Positions 7,185 to 13,553 of a stretch of DNA of 13,553 nt are shown in pieces. This stretch comes from Spirochaetaceae bacterium. Lineage in GTDB: Bacteria > Spirochaetota > Spirochaetia > Treponematales > Breznakiellaceae. Under the pieces are notes generated by a model, which was not told where the DNA came from, did no database searches, and saw only the letters and a program-made list of their open reading frames with translations. Where the stretch lies: NCBI GenBank assembly GCA_031284085.1, contig JAITAM010000005.1:1-13553 (forward strand), read 5' to 3'. Made by a program: the position numbers and the translations under genes. Within the stretch, counting starts at the first letter, position 1; every line of letters begins with the position of its first letter.

Positions 7185-8624
7185 CTATTTCAGATCGGGG
7201 GTGTTGGTTGCGTACCAATCGAGTTTACGAGTCAAGAACATAACAAGCGCCGTTACAACAAAAGCACCGATAGAGCCTATGAGCAGCGCATAGGACTCGG
7301 CATTAAGCACCGCATACAGCAAAAAATAGGAGATGATCAGTACCAAGCCCATATACCAGCTCTTTGACCACGAAGGAAGCAGGGAACGGGAGTAGAGCGT
7401 CATAAGCACCGTAACGGCGGCAGCGGCAACAAGATAGGCGTCCTTAAAAGCTATCTGCTCTGAAATAGACAAAAGAAGCAGGTAAAAAATAATGTTCGCA
7501 ACGCCTGAAAGAATGTAAGGAACCGGGTGAATAGGTTTCTTGGTAAATATCTCCAACAAAAACAGGGTAAAGAAAGGGACGATTAAGAAGAGAATGGCGT
7601 ACTTTACAGCCCGTGTGTTGAGCGAATAGGTGTCGATAGCGCGGAAAAAGGAGACGCCGAAAAGAGAGTCGTTGTAACCGGAATCAGGCGCGCTGCTTTT
7701 CCAGAAAAGCGGAATGTCTCGGCTTAGGTAGCTGACATCCCACTGCGCCTCAAAAGAGCTGTCGGTAATGGTTGAAAGCGCCGGTAAAAACGCCCCTTGG
7801 AATGAAGGAGAACCCCAGTCTGCGGCAATTTCTACATGAGTATCCTGCCCGACCGGCAAAACCTGCACCGATTGCCCTCCTTGTATGCTGATGCTAATCC
7901 GAAACGGCACCGCCTCCTCCGTTATCGGAGGCAGAAGCGCATAAATACCGGCGTTTGAACTTTCCGCTTCGGTGGTTGCCCTTTCGGAGATTGCTATGCC
8001 ATTCTCGCTCACGTTCACTTTTAATAAACGCTTGCCGGGTCTAAAGAATAAGTCCTCTCCGTTCCATGATTGCTCGGTGATTTTTCGGATGCCTTTCTGG
8101 CTTGAAAGGTTTATCACGAGTTCGGCTTGGTCTAAAAGCAGCCTTTCGTTCGCAGCACATTCGGACATCGCCCGCTTTGGGTCAAAAGTACCGGAAAGCG
8201 AAAAGTCGCCGTAAAAGAGCGGCACAGAAAAGATGCCGCGCTTGCGGACTTCCGTTGAAAAATCGGCTCTAATATCCAGTTTTTCAGGCGTGATAACAAG
8301 CGTAAAAGGGCGCTCGTTTATCTGCACTGTCTCTCCAACGCGGCTTTCCTCCGTTCGTAGGCCGGGGATGCTCACAAGAGGGCCGGCTACGGCCAGTTGT
8401 TTTCCCCAAGCCTCCATAATAGAGTTTTCGGCTTGACGTGCAGTCCGCCCCCGATCACGGACGATACTTCGTATCATATTGAGCGGTATCATCAAGAGCA
8501 AAAGCAGTGTAATCAGCAAAAAAACCTTAAAAGTATAGCTATGGCTCATCTTTTTAATGAAATTGCTCTGCACAGGACCGCTCTTTGCGTCCGCAGGATT
8601 ATCAAAAGGCGCTTTGTCTTCCAT
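7185..8624 (-). CDS. creD: CreD-family inner-membrane protein
   Basis: With ATG at 8624-8622 the protein has 479 residues, close to the family's usual length of about 450. The start is supported by GGAGAG (8635-8630) five bases upstream. A longer in-frame start at 8798 would run through tandem repeats and is unlikely. A first membrane helix lies at about 31-52 (KVFLLITLLLLLMIPLNMI). A large extracytoplasmic beta-rich domain follows (for example FTLVITPEKLDIRADFSTEV, RGIFSVPLFYGDFSLSGTFD and SPSFQGAFLPA). From about 335 several helices follow (NTRAVKYAILFLIVPFFTLF, HPVPYILSGVANIIFYLLLL), ending in FLTRKLDWYA. These blocks match CreD/Cet proteins closely. In E. coli CreD is an envelope-stress protein of unknown biochemistry under CreBC control. 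No CreBC pair is in this window. The neighbours do not suggest a shared operon. Confidence 0.9.
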   Translation of the reverse strand: MEDKAPFDNPADAKSGPVQSNFIKKMSHSYTFKVFLLITLLLLLMIPLNMIRSIVRDRGRTARQAENSIMEAWGKQLAVAGPLVSIPGLRTEESRVGETVQINERPFTLVITPEKLDIRADFSTEVRKRGIFSVPLFYGDFSLSGTFDPKRAMSECAANERLLLDQAELVINLSSQKGIRKITEQSWNGEDLFFRPGKRLLKVNVSENGIAISERATTEAESSNAGIYALLPPITEEAVPFRISISIQGGQSVQVLPVGQDTHVEIAADWGSPSFQGAFLPALSTITDSSFEAQWDVSYLSRDIPLFWKSSAPDSGYNDSLFGVSFFRAIDTYSLNTRAVKYAILFLIVPFFTLFLLEIFTKKPIHPVPYILSGVANIIFYLLLLSISEQIAFKDAYLVAAAAVTVLMTLYSRSLLPSWSKSWYMGLVLIISYFLLYAVLNAESYALLIGSIGAFVVTALVMFLTRKLDWYATNTPDLK

Positions 8625-8637
8625 AAAAACTCTCCAA

Positions 8638-8668
8638 AACAGGTGGTATACGGCAATAAAATTACCAG
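8638..8668 (+). repeat. 31-bp direct repeat, copy 2, in the creD leader
   Basis: This is the partner of 6997-7027, with the exact 17-mer at 8652-8668. It begins 14 bases upstream of the creD ATG, just beyond the ribosome binding site, and contains a possible -10 (TATACC on the minus strand, 8650-8645). The repeat may therefore carry or derive from the creD promoter. Confidence 0.8.
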
Positions 8669-8708
8669 AATCATAGAGTACTTCAAAGCGGGAGGCGGTG
8701 CAAGAGAG

Positions 8709-8772
8709 GGAGTTTTGCCTCCAAAGGCAAGGGGTTTTATCCAAAAGGCAGGGAGTTTTATCCAAAAGGCAG
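8709..8772 (+). repeat. 21-bp tandem repeat, three copies, upstream of creD
   Basis: The units are 8709-8730 (22 bp, diverged), 8731-8751 and 8752-8772. The last two differ at one position (consensus GGAGTTTTATCCAAAAGGCA plus G). They are followed by a partial GGAGGGGAGTT. Read on the minus strand the units give a heptapeptide repeat, PCLLDKT, in the frame of creD. The 5' extension they create looks non-native. The sequence is unrelated to the array at 6235 although the period is the same. Confidence 0.85.
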
Positions 8773-8863
8773 GGAGGGGAGTTAAACAGGCGCGGCATAG
8801 GTTTTCGGTGCTTTAAGCGGGAGTATCTGCCGTCAACACAGAACTTTTACGCCGTGCCGCAGC

Positions 8864-10081
8864 TTATACTTGCTTATAATGTTCCAAAAATGTCCCAAGC
8901 CGCTGTAACGCGCCTTTGAGTATTCCTGTGCTGGCTAGGAAAACAATACGAAAATGATCCGGCGCTATCCAATTAAAACCCGTGCCTTGAACCACGAGTA
9001 TCTTTTGTTCTTTCAGCAAATCTATAATAAAACGCTCATCGTCGTTTATAGCAAAGCGTTTCGTGTCGAGTTTCGGGAAGCAATACAAGGCGCCCTTCGG
9101 CACTACCACAGAAAGCCCCGGAATGTTGTTGATACATGCTACCGTTTTATCACGCTGTTCTTTGAGCCTGCCTCCCGGCAGCACCAGATCATTGATGCTT
9201 TGGTAGCCGCCGAGCGCTGTTTGTATACCGTATTGCGCAGGCATATTGGCGCAAAGACGCATATTTGAAAGCATCTCCAAGCCCTCAATGTACCCTGCCG
9301 CACTGCGTTTATTGCCGCTCAAAGTCATCCAGCCGGAACGAAAGCCTGCCGCACGGTACGCCTTCGACATACCGTCGAAAGAAACCGTGAGTATATCAGG
9401 ATTAAGTGTGGCAAAGGGTATGTAGCGGGCGTCTTCGTAGGTGATTCTGCTGTAAATCTCATCGCTAAACACAATAAGCTCATGTTCCGCCGCTAGTTCT
9501 GCTATACTTTCCAGTATGCTTCTGTCATAGACGGCGCCGGTGGGATTGTTAGGGTTAATCACCACGATACCTTTGGTATTCACCGTAACTTTGGCTCGAA
9601 GGTCTTCAAGATCGGGGTTCCAATCCGCCTGTTCATCGCAGATATAGTGAACCGCTTTTCCGCCTGCAAGGGTAATAGCAGCCGTCCACAAAGGATAATC
9701 GGGCGCCGGCACGAGTATCTCATCGCCTGGGTTGAGCAATCCATTCATAGCAATCATAATCAGCTCGCTCACCCCGTTGCCAATAAAAATATCCTCCATT
9801 GTTACCTCCCTAAGGCCCTTGAGCTGCCAGTCGTGCATAATAGCTTTTCGGGCTTGGAAGAGGCCGGGAGAGTCGCCGTAGCCTTCGGCGCTTTTGATGT
9901 TTGTGATAATATCATGGATTATTTCATCCGGCGTTTCAAAACCAAAAGCCGCGGGGTTGCCGATGTTCAATTTGAGAATATGATACCCTTCTTCCTCAAG
10001 CCGCTTCGCTTCTTTAAGCGCAGGCCCTCGAATATCATAACAAACGTTATTTAACTTTGATGATTGGGAGTATGTTTTCAT
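8864..10081 (-). CDS. alaA: Alanine aminotransferase, AlaA/YfbQ type (PLP fold type I)
   Basis: The 405-residue protein is the same length as E. coli AlaA and co-linear with it as I remember it: the starts SSKLNNVCYDIRGP and EAKRLEEEG, then LVPAPDYPLWTAA, NPNNPTGAVY (N179) and SDEIY (D207, Y210). The PLP lysine K240 lies in FDGMSKAYRAAGFRSGW. YIEGLEMLSNMRLCANMPAQ and the C-terminal VQGTGFNWIAPDHFRIVFL also match. It interconverts pyruvate plus glutamate with alanine plus 2-oxoglutarate in the cytosol, so it supplies alanine, including for the cell wall. ATG at 10081-10079 has no Shine-Dalgarno, but TATACT ends six bases upstream. The PAP2 gene lies 45 bp upstream on the same strand, so co-transcription is possible. 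A transfer origin is possible but unproven. Confidence 0.92.
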   Translation of the reverse strand: MKTYSQSSKLNNVCYDIRGPALKEAKRLEEEGYHILKLNIGNPAAFGFETPDEIIHDIITNIKSAEGYGDSPGLFQARKAIMHDWQLKGLREVTMEDIFIGNGVSELIMIAMNGLLNPGDEILVPAPDYPLWTAAITLAGGKAVHYICDEQADWNPDLEDLRAKVTVNTKGIVVINPNNPTGAVYDRSILESIAELAAEHELIVFSDEIYSRITYEDARYIPFATLNPDILTVSFDGMSKAYRAAGFRSGWMTLSGNKRSAAGYIEGLEMLSNMRLCANMPAQYGIQTALGGYQSINDLVLPGGRLKEQRDKTVACINNIPGLSVVVPKGALYCFPKLDTKRFAINDDERFIIDLLKEQKILVVQGTGFNWIAPDHFRIVFLASTGILKGALQRLGTFLEHYKQV

Positions 10082-10087
10082 AGATAA

Positions 10088-10093
10088 AGTATA
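10088..10093 (-). promoter_or_regulatory. -10-like hexamer directly before alaA (leaderless layout)
   Basis: TATACT (minus strand, 10093-10088) is separated from the alaA ATG by six bases, which would place transcription start at the A of the start codon. No good -35 is seen at the expected distance. The region upstream is T-rich on the minus strand. Confidence 0.4.
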
Positions 10094-10126
10094 GGCATAA
10101 AAGAAAAAAAGAGGGAAGCGTCCCGG

Positions 10127-11047
10127 CTAATGCGCCGCAAGCCCCAAGCGCACAAAGAGGAAAGGCGCACCCGCCGTTACCCACAAGCCTAACAAGGCGT
10201 AGCGGACGAATCTGCCCAAATCGTAATACGCGGAGGAAGCATCAGGCAGCAGGAGTGCAAGCCCGGCGTAGATCAGCACGGCGCCGACTAGACCGATGAG
10301 CGCACGGGCGCATCGCGGCAAGAACCGCTTTATTGAGTCGGCACGAAACCCTATGTGTTTGAGCATCAAAGCGTAGCCTGTCCCGAAGCCAAAGAACAGA
10401 GCGCTCAGGCTTTTATCGGACGGATAAAGAGCGTTCATAGCCAAAGCAATAAAAGCCGTGATAATGAACTGGGTGCGCATATCGACACGGAGGAGAAGCG
10501 CGGTGATTTTCCGCGCAAAAAGCAGATCGAGGGTGAAAATACCGCCTGCAATGAGCCAACCGGCAAGCAAATCGGTAGGGAAGTGCAGGCCAAGGTAAAG
10601 CCGAGTAAAGCTAATAAGCGCTACCATAACGGCGGCGCCAAGCCATACAAGGCGCCTGCGCATCCACAAAGCAATACGCATCCAAAAGGTAACCGCAAGC
10701 TGTGCGTGTCCTGAGGGTATGCCGTAACTTTCCTCAAAAGCGCGCCCCACTGTTGGGGCAATGTGGTACGGTCTTGGCTGCATAAACAAGGCTTTGAGAA
10801 AGACGTTGATCCAAGCGGAGAGCAGTATCACGATACCGAGGTGGAATCCTTTTTTTTCATCAACACACCAAAAGACGATCATAATCACGACAAGATAAAC
10901 GTATGCGCTGCCTAAACTGGTGATACCGTGCATAAGAGCGGTGAGCGGGCTAGTTTCTATGCTTTGTATGCTCTTGATGAGATCGATTCCGGCTCTATAC
11001 AAAGCTGGAACTTGTTTTTCTGCTACGGTAATGATGGTTTCATTCAT
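10127..11047 (-). CDS. PAP2-superfamily membrane phosphatase
   Basis: The 306-residue, strongly hydrophobic protein has all three PAP2 signature motifs: K85...R92-P93 (KALFMQPRP), P111-S-G-H114 (PSGHAQLA), and R149...H155...D159 (SFTRLYLGLHFPTD). H155 should be the phosphorylated nucleophile and H114 the acid/base. Membrane helices lie at about 46-62, 69-86, 113-130, 135-150 and 160-176, with more in the C-terminal 120 residues, which exceed a minimal PAP2 domain. The family dephosphorylates lipid phosphates such as phosphatidate, phosphatidylglycerophosphate or undecaprenyl pyrophosphate. The sequence does not decide which. ATG at 11047-11045 lacks a Shine-Dalgarno, and TATACC ends eight bases upstream. 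It is divergent from the RNase gene. The only downstream same-strand neighbour is alaA, with no metabolic link evident. Confidence 0.88.
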   Translation of the reverse strand: MNETIITVAEKQVPALYRAGIDLIKSIQSIETSPLTALMHGITSLGSAYVYLVVIMIVFWCVDEKKGFHLGIVILLSAWINVFLKALFMQPRPYHIAPTVGRAFEESYGIPSGHAQLAVTFWMRIALWMRRRLVWLGAAVMVALISFTRLYLGLHFPTDLLAGWLIAGGIFTLDLLFARKITALLLRVDMRTQFIITAFIALAMNALYPSDKSLSALFFGFGTGYALMLKHIGFRADSIKRFLPRCARALIGLVGAVLIYAGLALLLPDASSAYYDLGRFVRYALLGLWVTAGAPFLFVRLGLAAH

Positions 11048-11055
11048 AATGACAG

Positions 11056-11061
11056 GGTATA
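11056..11061 (-). promoter_or_regulatory. -10-like hexamer before the PAP2 gene
   Basis: TATACC (minus strand, 11061-11056) ends eight bases before the ATG. A TTAACC at 11082-11077 is 15 bases further upstream, a poor spacing. No ribosome binding site is visible. Confidence 0.35.
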
Positions 11062-11090
11062 AAGAAAAAGGAAAAAGGTTAAGCCATCAA

Positions 11091-11241
11091 CAGCCGCAGG
11101 CTGTTCCAAAGGTTGTTGTATCAGGAGTGGAGTACGGCTTTTTGCCTATAGGCAGCTCAGGTCGATAGTGTCGTTAGCGGCGCACGATTCTCGGCCTGAG
11201 GTCTGTCCCTCCTTCATCTCTGTCAAACCCGCCGGCGGGTT
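11091..11241 (-). repeat. Dispersed intergenic element, copy 3, between the PAP2 and RNase genes
   Basis: On the minus strand it starts with AACCCGCCGGCGGGTT and ends with GCCGTACTCCACTCCTGATA followed by GGAACAGCCTG, the same order as copy 1. AACAGCC and GGCTGTT (11089-11105) form a 7-bp hairpin overlapping the right end. It fills most of the gap between the divergent genes. Confidence 0.6.
11226..11241. repeat. 16-bp perfect palindrome at the RNase promoter
   Basis: AACCCGCCGGCGGGTT is a perfect palindrome whose last two bases are the first two of the -35 TTGTCT. It could be an operator or simply the end of the dispersed element. It is not a convincing terminator, since no plus-strand gene precedes it. 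Confidence 0.7.
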
Positions 11242-11269
11242 GTCTTTTGCTCTCTATTACCATTATAGT
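11240..11269 (+). promoter_or_regulatory. Candidate promoter of the RNase gene (leaderless layout)
   Basis: TTGTCT (11240-11245) and TATAGT (11264-11269) are 18 bases apart. The -10 ends six bases before ATG at 11276, so transcription would begin at or next to the start codon. No ribosome binding site is visible. Confidence 0.55.
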
Positions 11270-11275
11270 TATTCC

Positions 11276-13093
11276 ATGATACTGGTAGAAAGTTTAGTGG
11301 TGTACAAGAATAAAGCCGCCGTAGTCAATGAAATCGGAGAGAAATTGGATATAACGGTGCTTGGCGGCGAAACCATCCGTGTTCGGGATAAAGACCTGCT
11401 TTTGTTGCATGAAGGCCCTGCCTCGATTGCAGCCTTAGAAAAGGAACTTCATGGCGATGTGAAAGGAACATGGGATTTACTTGAAGATGAAACTGTTTCA
11501 TTGAGAGAACTGGCCGAATTGATTTTTGGAGAATGGACTGCGGCTGCTGCGTGGAATGCCTATCTGCTTTTGAAAGACGGGCTGTATTTTTCAGGCAGCA
11601 TAGAGGAGGTGCGCAGGCGCGACCCTGCCTCCGTAGCCTCCGAAGAAGAGAAAAGAGCGCGCAAGAAAGTTGAAGCCGCAGAACGACGAGCGTTCCTTGC
11701 GCGTCTTGCCGACGGCTCTGTAGAACCGGAGCAAGACACTTCTTTTTTACAGGAGCTTGAAGTCTTTGCCTTAGGCAAAAGCAATAGGAGTCGCCTCCTT
11801 AGAGAGGCGGGCAAACCGGAAACCCCGATTCAAGCGCATAAACTCTTGTTATCAACCGGTTTTTGGGATATTCGTACCAATCCCCACCCTTCACGTTTTG
11901 GTATTGATAAGTATTCTGCCAGCGCACCGGTCGATCCGCCGCCTTTGGCTCATGACGGCCGGCTTGATCTCAGACACTTAAAAGCCTTTGCCATTGATAA
12001 TGTATGGACCGATGATCCGGATGATGCCGTCTCAATAGAAGGGGATGTAATCTGGGTTCATGTTGCAGACCCCGCTGTCTCCGTGATGCCGGGCAGCCCT
12101 GCCGATGAAGAGGCTAGCGGACGAGGAGCAACTTTGTATTTGCCGGAGGGGCCCTGCCGTATGCTGAGACCGGACATTCTTCCTTTCTTTGCCCTTGGAT
12201 TAGACAAAAACTCCCCCGCTCTTTCATTCAAGATGACTTTGAACCCAGACGGCTCGATAGCCGCCACAGAGATATTCTCTTCAATCGTTGCCGTAACAAA
12301 GATAAGCTATGCGCAAGCCGATGCTTCTTCTGATCCTGATATGCAGGCGCTTTTTGATTTTGCAGCGTGTAACCAAAAGCGCAGGCTAGCAGCAAGTGCG
12401 GTTATCTTGCATTTCCCTGAAGTACATATTGCTGTTTCTGACTCGGATATTACTATTGAAGAAATACCGTCTTACCGTTCCGCCGCTATGGTGCGTGAAT
12501 GTATGCTGCTTGCCGGTGAAGGAGCTGCCACGTGGGCAATACAGCGGCAGCTTGCTTTTCCTTTTGTAACCCAAGAGGCAGGCGATTTTCCCAATTCACG
12601 CTTGCCGGGTCTTGCCGGCTTCTACCAACTGCGCCGGTGCATGCGTTCAAGGGTGGTATCTACAAAACCGGGGGCGCATCAAGGGTTGGGCTTGACTCAG
12701 TATGCGCAGGTTACAAGCCCGCTGCGCCGGTATACGGATCTATTGGCGCATCAACAGATCCGTGCGGCGCTTTGTGGACAAAAACCGCTTGATACTGAGG
12801 CGGTGCAGTTACGGCTGGGCATTGCGGATGCCGGGGCTTCTGCGCTTATACGTGCGGAACGTGCTTCTAAGCTGCATTGGACTTGTGTGTATTTATCGGA
12901 TAAAAAGGACTCTCTTTGGCAGGGGGTAATTCTTGAGCAAAAAAACAACGGTTTTGTTGTGTTTATTCCTGCTTTAGGGCTGGAAACGCTAGTCATTACC
13001 CGAACAAAACATGCGCTTAACGATCAGATTCCCATTACTTTACAATCGGTGAAGATACCTGAGCTAGAATTCAACTTTACTACGGCGTTGTGA
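11276..13093 (+). CDS. RNB-domain exoribonuclease (RNase II/R family, cyanobacterial/plastid-like layout)
   Basis: I choose ATG at 11276 (605 residues). The frame extends upstream to a GTG at 11168, but those 36 codons cross the palindrome and promoter. Residues 1-45 form a small beta-rich module (ESLVVYKNKAAVVNE). Residues 72-106 look like a winged-helix segment (SLRELAELIFGEWTAAAAWN). Residues 118-145 are a charged helix, possibly coiled coil. The RNB core starts near 225. Metal ligands match RNase II: D241, D247, D249 and D250 in AIDNVWTDDPDDAV. The RNA-binding loop is YAQVTSPLRRYTDLLAHQQI (R484, R485). A short degenerate S1-like tail ends at 605, with no separate cold-shock domains. It should degrade single-stranded RNA 3' to 5' in the cytoplasm. 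The layout recalls cyanobacterial RNase II and plant RNR1. It is divergent from the PAP2 gene. Confidence 0.88.
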   Translation: MILVESLVVYKNKAAVVNEIGEKLDITVLGGETIRVRDKDLLLLHEGPASIAALEKELHGDVKGTWDLLEDETVSLRELAELIFGEWTAAAAWNAYLLLKDGLYFSGSIEEVRRRDPASVASEEEKRARKKVEAAERRAFLARLADGSVEPEQDTSFLQELEVFALGKSNRSRLLREAGKPETPIQAHKLLLSTGFWDIRTNPHPSRFGIDKYSASAPVDPPPLAHDGRLDLRHLKAFAIDNVWTDDPDDAVSIEGDVIWVHVADPAVSVMPGSPADEEASGRGATLYLPEGPCRMLRPDILPFFALGLDKNSPALSFKMTLNPDGSIAATEIFSSIVAVTKISYAQADASSDPDMQALFDFAACNQKRRLAASAVILHFPEVHIAVSDSDITIEEIPSYRSAAMVRECMLLAGEGAATWAIQRQLAFPFVTQEAGDFPNSRLPGLAGFYQLRRCMRSRVVSTKPGAHQGLGLTQYAQVTSPLRRYTDLLAHQQIRAALCGQKPLDTEAVQLRLGIADAGASALIRAERASKLHWTCVYLSDKKDSLWQGVILEQKNNGFVVFIPALGLETLVITRTKHALNDQIPITLQSVKIPELEFNFTTAL

Positions 13094-13094
13094 G

Positions 13095-13295
13095 CTACCA
13101 CAGGCCGGGCCACGCCAGCATATTTCGCCAGTGTGTTTAGTTCTCGGCGCTGGCATGAAGAACGGCGCATGGCTTTTTGCCTGCAAGGAGCCACCTAAGG
13201 TCTGACCTGTTTTGCCTGAGATCTCGCTTTTCGCTGGGTGTTTGCCCAAAATAAAACTCTCCGAAGCTTGAGACTAGGTCAGACCTAGCCTCAAG
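13095..13295. repeat. Palindrome-rich intergenic region with REP-like hairpin before the RAYT gene
   Basis: A 29-base palindrome at 13267-13295 has outer arms CTTGAG/CTCAAG and inner arms CTAGGTC/GACCTAG around A13281, with one mismatch per side between the arms. A related core AGGTCTGACCT lies at 13198-13208 and is the reverse complement of the centre of the first. GCCAGC and GCTGGC (near 13112 and 13150) form another inverted pair. GGCTTTTTGCCT at 13171-13182 is identical to 11136-11147, so both flanks of the RNase gene share sequence. The hairpin has no following T-tract, so I do not call it a terminator. Confidence 0.7.
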
Positions 13296-13335
13296 AAAAA
13301 AAAGGAGTAAAAAAAGAACAGCTGACTAAAGCAAA

Positions 13336-13553
13336 ATGCCATGTTTACCCCGTTATCTATGTACCATGTCTTCGCATTATTCGCCACGAGGCCGCACTGA
13401 TTTAGGTCTCACATATTATATCTTCTCGGTAGTTAATCGTTTCCTCTTTGAACTCGATCCCGATAAGATGAAAGAGCTGTTCCTCGCCATAATCGAGGAA
13501 GCACTAACGGTAAAAGGTTTCAAGTTCAAACTCTGGAACTTTTGTATCATGTC
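13336..13553 (+). CDS. RAYT-type (Y1/IS200-like) transposase, N-terminal part, cut by window edge
   Basis: The first 72 codons are visible, starting at ATG 13336; an in-frame stop at 13327-13329 bounds the N-terminus. The segment LTYYIFSVVNRFLFELDP, then MKELFLAIIEEALT, then FKLWNFCIM is typical of REP-associated tyrosine transposases, where an NHxH motif normally follows at once. That motif and the catalytic tyrosine lie beyond the window. These single-strand transposases bind REP hairpins and are usually single-copy, domesticated genes flanked by them. Here a 29-base palindrome ends 41 bases upstream, which fits. The first 24 residues are atypical for the family, and no ribosome binding site is at the right distance (AAGGAG is about 28 bases away). 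The 5' end may therefore be decayed. Confidence 0.7.
   Translation, partial: MPCLPRYLCTMSSHYSPRGRTDLGLTYYIFSVVNRFLFELDPDKMKELFLAIIEEALTVKGFKFKLWNFCIM

Noticed and set aside
7034..7367. Overlapping plus-strand open frames at the 3' side of creD
   Set aside because: They lie antisense to creD and the dispersed element copy, show no recognised family, and lack ribosome binding sites.
8625..8798. Longer creD start at 8798 (58 extra residues)
   Set aside because: The extension is translated tandem repeat and leader, whereas ATG at 8624 has GGAGAG at the right distance and gives a normal family length.
11226..11250. Rho-independent terminator at the palindrome
   Set aside because: The following T-run is interrupted, and no plus-strand gene lies upstream to terminate. 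It better fits a promoter-proximal palindrome or a repeat end.
11168..11275. GTG start at 11168 for the RNase
   Set aside because: The 36 extra codons cross a repeat element, a 16-bp palindrome and the likely promoter. They have no ribosome binding site, and the family resemblance starts at MILVESLVVY.

Overview
The window looks like chromosomal DNA of a spirochaete, most likely a host-associated Treponema. This is an inference from remembered family resemblance: the large LptD/OstA-like outer-membrane protein of the TP0515 type, the style of the sugar-type binding protein, and a compact cyanobacterial/plastid-type RNase II. No database search was possible. Most of the window is ordinary housekeeping and envelope sequence. 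The unusual content is in the intergenic DNA.

Layout. (1) 1-986, minus: the N-terminal 328 residues of a membrane-anchored parvulin-type peptidyl-prolyl isomerase, cut by the left edge. (2) 1071-1297, plus: a promoter, tRNA-Asp(GTC), a hairpin with a T-tract, then tRNA-Pro(CGG). (3) 1309-4575, minus: the LptD/OstA-like protein, which carries a SAP-like motif just after its signal peptide. (4) 4717-6060, minus: an orphan family-1 extracellular solute-binding protein with a strong promoter framed by an 8-bp inverted repeat. (5) About 6190-7165: repeat-rich DNA holding a decayed IS256-type (Mutator) transposase. (6) 7185-8624, minus: a CreD-family inner-membrane protein. (7) 8864-10081, minus: an AlaA-type alanine aminotransferase. 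(8) 10127-11047, minus: a PAP2-type membrane phosphatase. (9) 11276-13093, plus: an RNB-domain exoribonuclease. (10) 13336 to the right edge, plus: the start of a probable RAYT-type (Y1/IS200-like) transposase, preceded by a REP-like palindrome.

How the parts relate. The PAP2 and alaA genes run the same way with a 45-bp gap and may be co-transcribed. The other genes look like single transcription units. Several (lptD-like, alaA, PAP2, RNase) have no Shine-Dalgarno but a -10-like hexamer 6-8 bases before the start codon, a leaderless layout. The isomerase fragment, the binding protein and creD have good ribosome binding sites.

What is new here is modest but real. A family of diverged intergenic elements recurs at 6204-6381, 7113-7161, 11091-11241 and perhaps 13095-13200. 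Two unrelated 21-bp triple tandem repeats occur at 6235-6297 and 8709-8772. A 31-bp direct repeat brackets creD. No CRISPR array, defence island, biosynthetic cluster or phage module is visible.
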